Assembly (NCBI GenBank): GCA_031763025.1
Contig: JASSKH010000027.1
Span: forward strand, 7,500,241 to 7,564,240
Length of the DNA: 64,000 bases
Direction: 5' to 3'
Source: Macrocystis pyrifera
Lineage: Eukaryota; Sar; Phaeophyceae; Laminariales; Laminariaceae
Below are positions 1-13,777 of this stretch, in pieces. The notes under the pieces are model-generated. The model was not told where the DNA came from. It saw only the letters and a program-made list of their open reading frames with translations, and searched no databases. Every line of letters starts with the position of its first letter. Within the stretch, counting starts at the first letter, position 1. The translations under genes and the position numbers were made by a program.

Positions 1-3000
1 CTCGATGCGTACCTGCCGTACAAGCGGAAGTTAGCAAACCGCGAGGGAGAGTAAACGATAGGCGGGCATCGATCGACGCTCGTTGGTACCCTTATTTGAA
101 GGTTGTCAACCAGACTGTGAACACGTCTGGTTTTGTGGCGGTTTGCTTCAACGCGGCCTCCCCGTTGTTGAGGGAGTCCGCCGTTACACCGTTTTTGTCC
201 ATCACTTCCCGTCAGAAGGTTACTCTGACGATTCACGCTGCCTCTTGGCCTGAGACGCGTGGGAAATTGAGTACGAACTACCTGGTACATACACAAGAGG
301 TGAGATGGCTGGCCCGATGGCCTTCCATGCACTGGTTGCGTCGTCAAACATTGTGCCGACCCTGCTGTGCGATCATTCGTTCATTTTACCGTGTTCAATC
401 GTGCACGCATACTACATTGCAGAGGGCGCGATCAGCCGGACGTGAGACAGAGAAATCCCGATCGTTCACCAACCAGGGTCCCCCTTCAACTATGCCTGCG
501 GTGGGATGGGGATCCGATTTGAGCGGTTGCTTTGGCGCCGGGATGGAGGTACATTGGCCGTGGATAAATAAATAGACCTGGTTATGAAGAATCACGTGAC
601 GGCAATCGTGTTTTGTACGATGGGTTCGACGGGTTCAGGTTGGTGTGGGCACTGGTACTTCCATCCCTGCGCCTCGTTCGCCATGCCACTTGCGGGTCAG
701 TCTTTCAGGCGCGTCTAATGTGTTTCCGGTTCGACTGTGACGATTATGACTTCCTCGGTGTTCTACTTGAAACACAGCACACCGTGGAAAATCTTGTTAA
801 ATCGATGTGCGGCGCAACACGCTGGGTGTTCATAAGGAATCTGCCATGAATGTATAGCGGTGATATTCTAGCGACCTTGTGTCACTAAATATTCGATAGC
901 CCAGCGAATCCTATAGCATCCATTCTGTGTGGGCGTTATTGCCTAAATATCATGCACTCCAACCGGTCCGCGCTCGCAGAAACTCCTTGCGGACAAACTA
1001 GAGGAAGCGAGCAAACATATATCTGAACTGAGGACCATGCTTCATCAGGTGCGAAACTAGCCGGGTACACTACCACCCCACTCGCTGTTTCACGCCTGAA
1101 CTTTTTCCTTTCGCCGGAAACGTCAAAAGCGCGCCAGTGTAAAGAGTGTGGATATTCCCATAACGCACTGCTATCAGATATTTTTTGCAGTAAACAACCA
1201 TCCCCGGGTGAATTCTGAAAGTGTGATTATACCCACTTCGGATTCGCAAGTTGTTTATATTTCCCCTTTACCACGATTGCGCGAGCTCGCGCACCTCCTC
1301 CCAGTACGCATGATCAGGACTGATGAGTCGCTCCCCGTTTGTCCCACCACGTTCCCCCCCTGTGCGGAATCAAGTATATGTTAACACGTGTGCACGTTGA
1401 TCGCTGGCGTCGTGCTTCAGGAGGTTACGCGTAGGGAAGCTGCGGAGACAGAGGTATCCGAGGCGCAGGGGCACCTTAACAGCTCCAGTCAGGAGCTTGG
1501 CGAGCTAAAGCACTTAGCATGGAAGCTGGAGCAGATGGGGCGAAACAGGTGCTGACACTGACGCTGGGGGGGGTAAATACAGCATCATTCGAACGCGCTT
1601 GAGAACATCGAGGTCACGGGGATCCCCTCCTTCCACTGACAGGCTCATGTTGCCCCCCGTCGTTTGGTTTTTGCTACTCACGCGGACATCGGATAAGGTC
1701 CCGTGCGCTGCGGTATTTCAACGAAGGTCATAAGTTACTGACTGCCCGATCTATTTTTGGCGCCCCGTTCACGGCCTACCTGCCGTTTTTCACCGTGCAC
1801 AGCATTTCGCGGATCGATGAGAAAAACCAAGCGATCGAACAGCTCCAGGACCAACTCCACCTTGGAGGAGGAAGACGACCAGCAGCGGCAGCTGTAGCAG
1901 CAGGAAACACGAACGGACGTGGAGCAGGCGGACGAGCAGGGGACACAATCAGAGAGTATCGCGGGCATAATGACTCCAATCGGTCCTATGAGGGAGCTGG
2001 CACCCGAAGAGATGATGCCAAGAAATTGGACCGGGGCGCTACACGTTGCAATCAACGATGGACCTTCTCCAGCGGGAAGAGTGGGCAAAGAGCAATGCTT
2101 GCCGCACTCTCTGGACTACGTTCTGATCTCCAGTGCATGAACACCCAGGTAAAGCTGATATCGAGAACATACGATTCAGTAAACGATTTTACCGCGCCGG
2201 TAGAACACTAGAAGCTATTTTATAGCTCACGCGTATGTACCCTACAGACTCAAGGTCGGCATTGAATAGTCTTCCTTCTGTTCTCTTTACTCTCTGTTCT
2301 GCGAAAAAAAAAAAAATCCCGGAGAAAGTGGTCAGACTCGCTCACTCGCACGCAACACCCTCGCTTTTACCTTGTATCCACTTTGGTGCCTCGATGAAGC
2401 CATGTGCGTCCCAACCACGTTTTCTCCGGGTCGAAAGGGAACTGCCAACCCTTGCTCGCCTTGCCTTATTTTAAGTGCTCGTAGGCCGGTGCCGCCAGGC
2501 CCCGTGCGCGCTCCAACCGCCTTTAGCCCTCTTTGTTTACACTTGTTTCTTGTATTTTTCCTTATGCAGCTTGGTGAGGCCAAAGCCGAAAACGAAGACA
2601 TGGTGCGCCGGTGTGCCGACGGCATGGCTTCTCGGGCGGAGCAATTGATGCAGGCTCTGAAACTAGCCAGCCTAAAGCAGGTGACAACTCTTGAGCGCTT
2701 CAATTGTCATATGTTGTGCACACGGATGTGGAGAGCTCTCCGTCCGCGAACGACGATAACATAGTGCATTAAATGCCCGCCCCCCCCCCTCTGTTCTCTC
2801 CATGCGTGTTGTCTATTGTCTATCTCACTTATTTCTCGACGGTAGGCAGAAGCGCAGAGGCGGTTGTCAGAGGCGCAGGCTGTGGGGATTAAGGACAGGG
2901 AAGCTGCAGCGAGGTTGGCGCGTGTTGTGAAGGTATACACTGTCGTGATCATGGCATAGGTGTGTTGGTGTTTACGATCTCTCGGGGTCTACGTGATCAA

Positions 3001-6000
3001 GCGTGTCGAACGCTCGCTTTTGCCAAGGGTTGTTTTGGCCTGTAGCCGCATGCCACGTTTCCTGAGGAGCGGCCGGGTCACGGGTGCTGCTGTGCCTTTT
3101 CGTCACGGCGCACGATGCTGTCTATCTTTTTAATTACCGTTATCGGTCGGTCCTTGAAGGGTGGGTACCATTAGTCTCAGTACCCCGTTTGGATGCACCC
3201 GGTAACTGAGTGACTGCGTGGGTGGCGCTATACTCGTGCTACGACGACGCGGCCTGTTCGTATGACTGCTCGAACAGATCGCAATGATGGGCTGCAAACG
3301 AAACCCTTGCTAATTACCGACCCTCCTCTTTGTCCGTCTTGCCGCTCGATTCCATCAACGCGCATTTTAGGGTATGGCGAAGATATTCCACAACAACTTG
3401 CGCGTTGATGTGCCCATCGACCTCAGCGGTCGGAGTGCACTTGGGGACGATCCCGAAGGTGAGAAAAATGAAAGTAGAAATTTTGTTGCAATTCTTACAT
3501 TCGACTTGGATGACGCGTAGCAAGACAGCAATACTAACCTTTACATACATATTATCACGTTCCCGCCAGGAACGGTGGTGAGGTGTTTGTCCGAGCTTGC
3601 AAATTCCGTCGCGGACGCGGTCACCACGACGGAAGAACGTGCCAAGCAGGGTCTACTCCAAAAGGTTAGCGTGCTGCATTCGTATTTGTTGTATAGTAGA
3701 GTCTTGCGACAACCAGCAGGGCGTCTGTGCTGCACGTCGCTTTGGTTGAATCACCAATAGTTTTTGGGCAAGTGGTTCTCTTGCTCAACTCTATTAAAAA
3801 ATCGTCCGCGTTTGGTGTGTCGAGGCTGTTATTGATGGAAGCTGGGTTCCTTGTGAAAGTTGAACGCATGCATACTGTAATATTCACTCCGAGTTATCAC
3901 CACCAATATATTTCCTTGAACAATGGAAATTTCGCAGGCAGCCTTGCGGCATCCTGGCAAGGACCCGTCGAAGGATCGCGGAAAAAAAAAAAAAAACGCG
4001 GCGGCACTCGATTGCATGGTCTGGGGCGACAGAAGTAAAGACGACTTCAATATGCTCGCTCAGTTGCAGAAGGTGATTGGCGCTTGGAAATGGTCGTTCG
4101 CCCGATGTTCTCCTCCTGGCCAAGTCAATCATCCCCAAGCCTGCAGTTTTACCGTCGCAGTAAAACGGAACAGTTGTGTTCGCCGTACGCATCGCAGCTG
4201 TAAGTCCGTCTTTTGTTTTTTTTGGTCGTAGTACTTGGCGGTAAAGTGTATCTCCGTGGGGCTACTTTTGTGGTAGATTTCCCATGGCAAGTAGACTATA
4301 ATTTATCGTTTTGGCACCTTGAATCTCGTGGGTCAATGTCGGTCCCTGGTTTCTTATTTCACTTTCGCGGGTAGGTATTTTGACTGTGTATGTAGGCTCT
4401 GAGTGTGCACAAACACCCGGTACCAACATGAGGTAAATAAACCTGATGAATTTCAGCTACGAGTTGTCATATTGTTGAGAGGTCGGATTGACCTATGAAT
4501 AGACACACCTGCCCCGAACAGTTGTGGGTGAACCTGCTACATACCAGGTATGACTATAGCGATTTTTTCGCCTGTCGTTTGTTCACAGATCGAAGTTGAA
4601 AGCGAACTCGAATCGCTGCAAGCACGACTTGACGATATGACGGAGAAATATATTCCAGAGCTATGGCGGAGCGCGACAAAGTGGACAGCGCACCGTTACA
4701 CGATACACGGGTAAGAGGCTATTTAGAAGTGTGATCAGCCACCTTCGAAGTACCACTGGGAGGCCGTTCCTCGCAGGATCAAATCTCACACCCGGTCACG
4801 CGCTGATGTCCATCGAAACAGGAACGTGCGAAGGCGAAGGAGGAGGCTACGAGAGCTACACGTGCTCACAGCGTCGCAATGGCCACCGTGGAGGCCTCGT
4901 TGAAAGCTGAGAGGAGCCGCTGCCAGGATCTCAGGGTACGACTCGAAAGCCAGACTCGTGAGCACCAAGTTGCGCTGACGAACGCCGAGGAGAGGCTTCT
5001 ACACAATCAGTTGGAGCTCGACAAGGTCAGATCAGGCTGGGGCAGAATCCCCAAGATACGGCTCTTGGTGACCGACGCGACCGGTAACTGCTGCGATGCG
5101 ACGGTGCCTGTTTTCTCTTGTGTCTACATTCAGTAAGGAATGCTTATTTTTTGTTCCATGTTCGTGGTACTAAACGCACACCAGGTACAACAGTAATAAG
5201 TGTGCCCTTTCTTTTTACCGTTACACTTCTGGTATGTCATTTGTGTCTGTCCTCGCCGTGCGGAATCCTATTTCAGGCCCAGCACGCTCTGGAGAAGGCG
5301 CAATTTGCGTTGGAAAGAGAAATTGCACGACGGACGCGAATGGAAAAAAAAATCAGGGAAATGGAGGGCCGTGGCTGCGTCTCGCCGAGTTCGATGTCGC
5401 CGCGAAATTGGCAATCCGAGGCTCCGAGCCGAAACACTCATGAATTGGACACAAAACTAGTAGTTCGTCCTTCGCTGCGCAGAACGTCTTCCGCAAGGTC
5501 AGTGCTTGATTTTCGTGCGAAAGCGCTCTTGTCTTCGATGCGCTGCTTTTGAAAATGATAACCGGGTTACAGAAGGGATACAGCGCGTGCTACACTCCAG
5601 CTTTGCGATGACCCCGGCGGGGTCATCTCCCCGACCGTGTGAAACCACTACCCAAACTGCGGCATTACACGTGAAAACATGTGTCTGGCGAGACCCGGTG
5701 AACATCGACATGGTAGTTTGCTCACATGGTAGAAAATTTGCGTATGTGTATTTCCGGTGAGACTTATCCCTCAGCCGGTCCGTCCGCCTCTACGCGGCTT
5801 CGGTCCCACTGTATCTCCACCAGAACAACAGGATTGGTGGTGATCGTTCCATCGTGATATTTTTCCTTGCGCCTCAGATGGTCCGCTTTAACTGTTTACG
5901 TCTGATCGTTTGCAACATTGACCTCGTGTCCCACTTCCGCGATGTGACTGATTGTGCTGGGTGCCGGAATAATGGAGCCCGCAAACCGCGTCCCACATTC

Positions 6001-6222
6001 TTCATATCCAGGTATAGTGTATCACTCGTGCGAGCCGCGTGGGTAGCGCATAGAAAAAGCAAACAACGTATTTAGACAATCCTGGTCGAGATCTGACCCC
6101 CCTTGTCGACCCATTTACGCGTTCGCAGATTTGTGCTCAAGGAGGCCAGGGCTACACTCGGACAAGAAAGCGACAACGATTTGACTGCGTCTAGAGACAA
6201 GCGGGGGGATTTTCGAGTTTAA
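1..6222 (+). CDS. Coiled-coil protein gene, 3' part (5' end outside the window)
   Basis: Exons seen: 1-50, 980-1048, 1421-1548, 1803-2148, 2570-2680, 2846-2932, 3371-3458, 3570-3664, 3938-4072, 4589-4710, 4822-5025, 5277-5497 and 6129-6222, ending in TAA. Each has an AG acceptor and a GT donor. Phases match at every junction except two: the first exon has two open frames, and exon 4589-4710 changes frame internally. Most exons encode Glu/Lys/Arg/Ala/Gln/Leu-rich helix with coiled-coil spacing (for example KLLADKLEEASKHISELR, and LGEAKAENEDMVRRCADG in exon 2570). The last two exons turn Ser/Arg-rich and probably form a flexible tail. About 565 residues are visible and no catalytic motif was seen. 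I do not recognise the family. A cytoskeletal, centrosomal or motor-tail protein is possible, but that is inferred only from the coiled coil. Coding status is fairly sure; exact ends of 1-50 and 1803-2148 are less so. Confidence 0.7.
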
Positions 6223-8413
6223 CGGGGAAAACGCGTTGGATGCTGCGTCTGTAGTCGGGGGCGAATCTGCCCGTGGGAGCCGTCAGGGGGGTCTTGATTT
6301 TTGGGAGGCTGCACAGTCTGTTGTTAGTGATACTCACCAGGTAGTTACAACGCGGTAATTGCTTCCTGAGCACAAAGTACATGTCATGGTCAGGTATGAA
6401 ACCGGAAATAGTTCGCCGCAGATGGGGTTGTTTAGATTATATACAAGCTCCTCATGTACCGGGTACCTGGTATATAACTTAGTGTAGCTGTAAATGCGTA
6501 TGGACGCCGAACATATCGAGATCCGTCGACAGCATATAACCCGGCACCATGTATACCAGGTAAATCGTATGAATAGGTAACGTAAATACCTGGTACTTGA
6601 GAACAACGCGTGGACCGGAGTATATTGACGGTGTTTTAATGTATAGCTATATGCAGTGCTTGCTCGCCTTTCGGCAGCGTGGGTCTGGATGCTGGCAATT
6701 CCCTTGAGCACTTTGCGTACCGACAAGCATATTTGGGCATTTTCGCTAATATAGCACATGAGGGGGTCTCACGTCTCGTGTGTCCTCCGTAGAAAACAAA
6801 TGTGTAGTTTTTTCTGGGGCTCAGAGCGTGCAGCATTTTTTCATGGGACCCCCTGCCATCTCACCAGGGGCACGGCGAGTAGGCCTTAGGGTGTGTCATA
6901 GTTTTCTATACGAAGTCGAATCAGGTTCTCGACAACTAACTGGTGAAGACTTACAAGTACGTAGCACTTGTAGTTTTTCACTTACCGTTGTACTTTATTT
7001 TGATATATTGATACCACTTTTTTAGACTACCGGTACGTACTGCAGTATTAGTGGAGTTGATTAGGTTGTGTTAGACTAGAACCCCCCCCTCATGGGGCCT
7101 TTGTTTCCCGCCATAAACTATTTTGATTTTGTACCTCGCGGGCTATGAGTGTGAAAGCAGCGAATATCTGATATCCAAACACTTGACCAGCCTAGGGCTT
7201 GAAGCAACAGCCCGCACACCATGTCCTGTCCCCCTAACCGCTGACCAACCCACCGACCGACTGCGGACAAGCAAAGCAACGACCATTCTCGGCTAAGTTT
7301 TATAGTACTCGTAGGTGATTCGCCTCTTGTGCCCATTGTATTGCAGCGCGATGTCTGGCCGAGAAGGCGAACCAGGCACTACGTATGTTTATGCAGTTGT
7401 CGCAACCAGCAAAAAAAAACAGCGGCGATCGAAAAATGACCGTGATGGTACCAACGCGACTGGCCGTCCCCTCCCATGAAAGGCACGACGGAAGCACGCA
7501 GAAGCCACGATGATACTGCGAATACCTCGCCTGTGCACCCATACGTTGGTAATGTAACACACTGGTCCAGGACTGTCAGTCTGTGGAATCGAGATTGACA
7601 CAGAGAGCAAAAGCGCCCTCCCCGACTCTGCCCTTTTAACGCTGCTACACTTGTGCGACATCGCTCCGGCGAATAGCGTTTCTCGTGTATACCAGCAAAG
7701 GTATACCCCTCGTACGTGCCGGTATTCTACCAGGTAAGGGCACACAACGAGGTAGCCGTCCACGACCCTATTATATCGTGTACCTGGTAATTGATAGGTA
7801 CACATGCAGGACATCCAGACAGGAGAAGAGGGAGTTCAGCTCTGCATTCTACACTTAGAGAATAGCCGAAAACAACGACAGACAACGGTCTTTCTATCAT
7901 GACGAGGTCTTCCCTCTTCTTTTCCATGTACATGCATGACTCGTACGTACCTCGGGTACGAAATACGACACGACGAGTATCTTTCAGTCGTTGGATCCAA
8001 ACCGACTTCGACTTCGCCAAACTTTGTGTAGAACGGAGATATCGTTCAGCGATACAAATTCTATTAATATATATGTTTTCGAGACTCTGCGCAAGTCGGT
8101 TCGTGCAACTGGTATAACGAAGCACCGAGCGCCAAGAGTACTGGTCCAGTGCATGCTCACTGGGGCTCTCGGCGCTGGATGTTCGTGATTTCGTGATTTC
8201 GTGACAATGGGAAGTCATTCTCATTGTTTCGTGATTTCAAATTTTAATGGGTTTCACAGTACCTGGAAGGCCGTGACACCAAGGGCATTTTAACACTGGG
8301 ATCGTGCTCTCCGGACGCAGCAGGACCCCAGGCAGGCATAGGGAGGCTATCCAGCTTACGGAGTCAAGGAAGTGCCGTTGCAGGGCTCTTTTAGCGACCT
8401 CCAGAAAAGCATA
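6223..8413. other. Intergenic region with dispersed short motifs
   Basis: No supported gene between the coiled-coil gene and SF3B3. Short open frames on both strands lack splice context or family resemblance. The stretch is rich in TACC(A/T)GGTA words (6464, 6554, 6587, 7728, 7781) and GTACGTAC-like words. The SF3B3 promoter should lie toward its right end, but no clear core element was identified. Confidence 0.6.
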
Positions 8414-11400
8414 ATGCACGTGCTTTCGCTGAACCTGCAAAGGGGGGGGTCCATCAATGCCTCCGCTTATGGTGTGTCAAGTTTGTTCGGCTGAGTTTAG
8501 CTGTGGAGCGAGGGCGAGTTAACTCGCCCGTAGAGCCTCGTGGATCGGCGTTTTCATATCGTGCTTCAGGATATAACTTGATATACCAGAGAGCTTGTAT
8601 TGGTCATTTGCGTCGGCGTGGCATTTCGTACGCCTCTCTCGTGCTCTTGGGTGATATTTCTGCCTGGCGTGCGATTATTTTTAGGTGTCGAATTGAGAAC
8701 CTGCTGGTTGGAGCCTCAGCTGTACGAGGTTATTTGGTCAAGCTCCAAGCTCAGTACCGTTTCTATCGTAGGGGACGTAAGCCTTACCTGGCAGGTTCCG
8801 TTCCATGAACTCAAACCTGACTCCTTTGGGCGTTGCCTTTGGTGGAGCCTATGGATAATCGTACGTATCTTTATGTGACGTGTCTGTATTTTTGTTGCCT
8901 TTCGCAAGACCATAAGTCGGCGTTCCGCTGGGCCCAGAAGCAGATTTTTTTCGATCGCGCCCATTTCGTCTCCCCGAATTAGGAAAATAAATAATGGACA
9001 CAAAGGAATAAACCTACCGATTGATGATACAACACCACTTTTACGATCGATACAACACAACTTTTATCGTGCTTTCGTGTGCTATTATCACCTATACATG
9101 TACGTCACCGCCGTGTCACATCGGCACTTGATTCCTCCACGTATGGTATTGATAATGCTCGTCTCAAAAATTCGGCAGGCAACTTCAGCGGCACCAAAAA
9201 GACGGAGGAAGTAGTGGTGGCCCGCGGGTCCATGCTGGAGCTGCTAAGGATCGACCCTGACACGGACAAGCTCGTAAGCGATGTTGGTGTAGCCTTCAGT
9301 AGCATGTGTCTATTAATAGGCTCGTTGCAGATAATTCTAGAATATTGATGTTGATTGGTGCATGTCACAGGCGGTTTTTTCCTCGGGAGATGTGAAATTA
9401 TCTGGTACTCGTACTTGTAGTATCCTGGGGATCGGTACAGACACTCAAACAATCAACAGCGGTCTTCCCTGCTGTAGGCTGTGACATTAAAAAAGTTGGC
9501 ACGCTGGTACCATGGTATTCAGGTGCAAGCTCGAACCTGCCCAGGATACCAGGGACCAGCACGCACAGCAGCAGTGCGTATGTACAGCGACAAAATTCGG
9601 AAGCAAGGTCCTGAAGAATCGACACTTGTTGACATGAACATGCCGAATATACCTCTAGACTTCACCTCGGCCTCGCTCATCAATCATTCCAACTTGAGCT
9701 GAGTATATGATTAGAAGTAGGAGTAGTCCATGAGCAGCCTTGATGTCGTTACCGCTAACGGCCCGCGTGTATGATGTTGCCGTGGTTTGTGTCGCGTTTC
9801 CGCGTCTTTCTCTCGCCGTTCTTTGTCTTCTCTTTGTTGTTTGGACCGGTACCCAGGTGTCAATCTTGCAACAACCTGCGTTTTGCGTTGTTCGCAGCTT
9901 GATCGCCTTCCGGCTAACCTCCACTCACAAAGACTACTGCGTCGTCGGCACGGATGCGGGCAAGGTCACCATCCTGGAGTACTTGCCGGAAACCAGCGAG
10001 GTCAGCAGATTACCTCTTCATACCAGGGTATCATACCATAGCTACAGTAGTTCCCGCCACAAACAAGGGCAAACCAGGTTTAGCACATCAAACTTTACGA
10101 GTACGTAGCACACAAAGAAATGGTAGCAATTAACTCGGCTTTTATTCTCTGTAGAGTCTGATTTGTATGATGAACTCACTCCGTTATGCAGTGTGGACGA
10201 TATGTGTGTCTTGAGTGTCAAGGCAGCACGCGCAGACTCCAGCGCCGATGTTAGAAAAGATACGCAATTGATATCGTAACCCCGTCGCAATGTTTCTATC
10301 GCACTGGTGCACTGATCCTCCCCTCTTCCCCCAACGGCAGTTGAAGGCCGTGCACGTGGAGACTTTTGGCAAGACAGGCTGCCGCCGCATCGTGCCCGGA
10401 CAGTATTTGGCAGCGGACCCGCAGGGACGCGCGATCATGATCAGCGCAGTGGAGAAGCAGAAGCTGGTGGGTGCGATACATCCACTTGCCCGTGCTCTTG
10501 GTTGAAAGCGTGCGATTCATCGCAATTTGCGATAGTTCCTAAAGGATGCACCAGGTGTATGATTAATGCAAAATACCCTGATGGTTCTGCGTACACAGGT
10601 GTACTGTTGTTTGCCCCTATAGACGGAAACCTTTGTTAACGAAGTACAGGGCGTGCGCGTCAAATTAACTTTTGGGCTTCTTGATGCACGTCCTTGTTTT
10701 GTTTTCAGGTGTACGTCTTGAACAGAGATACGGCGTCCCGGCTAGCTATTTCTTCACCTTTGGAGGCGCACAAGAGTCACGCCATCGTATTCCACACGTG
10801 TGGGGTGGATGTTGGCTTCGACAACCCCATCTTTGCGGTGAGCCGAGGTTATCTCCCATCCGTGCCAACGCCCACTCTGGGGGACGCAAATCTGGGGGTT
10901 GAGCATCTCCACGTGCGGTGGAAAAGCACAACTATCTTACGTACGGTGTAGTTTTTCAACGTGTCGCTGGGTCTCCCAATCGAAGAGTTCAGTGTAGGAC
11001 ACGTCTAGAGGTTGGATCCTGCGGGTACCCGCCAAAAACGGGTACCCGCCAAATTTTGGAGCCCGGACCCTACCCTACCCGCCGGGTAATGCCACTTTGA
11101 CGACCGGGTACCCGGGTACCCTTTTTTTTGCGGGGTACCCGGCCATATTTTTGAAGTTTTTTCTCAATATTTCAGTGCCACAAAGAATGAAATTTAGGTG
11201 GAGGATAGTGTGCAGTGCTGCTGTGTTCTACGCCAAAACGACGAGTGAGTACGAACAGTTTCTATGATTGATTCGATACACAAGCCGCCTAAACTTGCCG
11301 TGTCGTGTATTACTTCATTGCGCTGGCGTGATATTATTGGTTTGAACGCGTGGAAAGTGTGAAAATATGTACGATGGGGGCGATGGTTGACGGTCTCCCG

Positions 11401-13743
11401 CTTAAAAGACTGCTGTGAACATTTTTCGACCCAATCAATACGTGGCAGATATCGGAAAGTAGCACTATCTATGTCATCAACATAATGATTGACCATGTAA
11501 CGCTGAATTACAATCCGTTGTACCAAAGTAATGCGGAACTACCGACGATAACATATCAACAACCGCCTGTGCTCGAAAATCCAAGGAATCGTGGACAGAT
11601 ACATAGAAAAAAAACAAGCATGAAATAAACGAGTACATGGTTGCCCGCAAAGAAGCGGCTACCCACACCTACACCCCTGAACTCAGCAGGGGCCAGGGGT
11701 CAGCATCACAGAAGCACACTCTGATACGACTATCCACTGCTGCTGCTGTCAGAGCCGGGGCCTGCAGAGTCGTCGCTGTCGTCGCTGCTGCTGTCTGTAT
11801 CGCTTTCGAGGGTGCTTTGCACAGGCGAATTGGAACTTTCGGCAGGATTCTCAGAAAGTTCGCCCCCCGCCAGCAATTCAGTTTCCTGAGAGACCGCGTC
11901 ATGATCGCTCACCCCTTGGCTCATTGTGCCCAGCTGGTGGCGCGTGACGATACTGCCGTGTGCCGTGGGCGTCCCCTTGAACGTTGAATGTAGCTAGTTG
12001 ATGGTTTGTATGCTTGGCTTGTGTGAGTGCGTGTTTTGAAAGGGTTTCCTAAAGAAATTGTACAGGCATATCGAACCAATTATCCGTGGGTACCCGAAAA
12101 CCCGCGGGTACCCGGGTACCCGGTACCGGACGACCCAATTACCCTTCAGACTCCGATTACCCGCGGGCAATGAGCTCGGACCCTACCCGTCAAACGGGTA
12201 GGACCCTGACGGGTATACCCGCCGGGTACCCACGTAATTGAAATCAGGGTCCTACCTCTAGAAACGTCGCCCCAACTGACTGTTATAGCGATATATGGCG
12301 AATTCCGACATACAGGTAATCGAACTAGACTACTCAGAGGCGGATCAAGATGCAACCGGCGAAGAAGCAGCCAACACGGAGAAACAGCTCGTGTATTACC
12401 AACTGGACCTTGGGCTCAACCACGTGACTAGGCTGTGGAGCGACCCCATTAGCCGGTAAGACAGCGCCATGATTCTCATATCCTTGATTGCCTCAGTATC
12501 GGACCAGACGCTCTCAAATCTCTCATGGCAGAGTCAATGGTGATACAAAGATAGGATGACGGGCGGACTTCGTTCATACGTACGTTGAGAGTTGATTGGT
12601 ATTACAGCCACGCGCGTCAAAAAATCAGCGACTGACACGGTCTTGTCCGGTATGTGGTGCTTGATAGGGGTGCGAGCCTCTTGCTGCCGGTCCCAGGAGG
12701 AGAAGCGGGCCCCTCTGGTGTTTTGGTTTGCGGAGAGAACTGGGTGGCCTACAAGCACCAGGACCACCCGGAGGTCAGGGCACCACTTCCTCGGAGGAAA
12801 ACCATGCCGCCGGGCAGAGGGTTGCTCGTCACCTCGGGAACCTTGCACCAACAGCCTGGCCTGTTTTTCCATCTTATCCAGTCAGAGCTGGGTGATCTCT
12901 ACAAGGTCAGAGCACGTGCCGGTGTATCATGTGGTTTCGACTCGCTATATACCCGTGGTGTCCTATGAGAGCGCAGTTGATGCAGATACCATTGCATTGT
13001 TCATCACTACTGTACAAACAGCCAGTTGTACATACTATAGTTCACTGCGAAGCTTGCACGATCTGTTCCCGACGAAGTCTGCATTGATCAGTCTGCGTGA
13101 GCGACAACGGCAGCCCCGGTAACCGAAGAAGTCGTAACTGGTCTTGTTTTCTGCGTGTATTCCGGCTCCCGCCAGGTGTCTCTCGTCGTCAATGCGGAGC
13201 AGACGGAGGTGACGGACATTTCCATCGAGGTGAGAGAGCGCCTAGTTGACCCTCTGCGCTTTTTGCTGAAGTATTTTCTGTACGATTGCTGTAGTAGCAC
13301 TACTAGCCTTGGGAAATTGTCCGGTCGGCGGGGGCTGTTGGGCCAGTCGATACTACAGTAGTTTGTCTGGCCTTTTTCTATTTGATTATAACGTGGCACG
13401 TTGTCACGGGGATCAGGTTTTCTGATAACGACAGTGCTGTCCGCGTTGTCGTCGCAGCTGTATATTTGACCTTTGCTGGCTTACGTTTGATGCGCGTGGC
13501 CTTCTGAGGTATGCCTGGTAAAAAGCGGAGTCACCACTCTGACACTGTTTTCTAGCGGAATTAACCGGAATATAGGCGCAACATCTCTCAAGCGCTTCCC
13601 ACACGTGCAATTCGGTTTTCCTGAAGGTGTTCGACACAATCCCGGTGGCAAACAGTCTTCAAATCACCAAAAAGGGAAAGCTCTTCTGCGCCAGCGAGTT
13701 CAGCAACCACATGCTGTTCCACTTCCACAAGGTACGCAAGGCG

Positions 13744-13777
<34 letters not shown>

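Noticed and set aside
96..575. 159-codon plus-strand frame near the window start
   Set aside because: Composition looks random (many Cys, Arg and Trp). It lies between two in-frame coiled-coil exons and so is intronic.
7389..8224. Overlapping minus-strand frames of 141 and 165 codons
   Set aside because: No domain, no splice context, and they run through TACCWGGTA-type motifs. Treated as chance.
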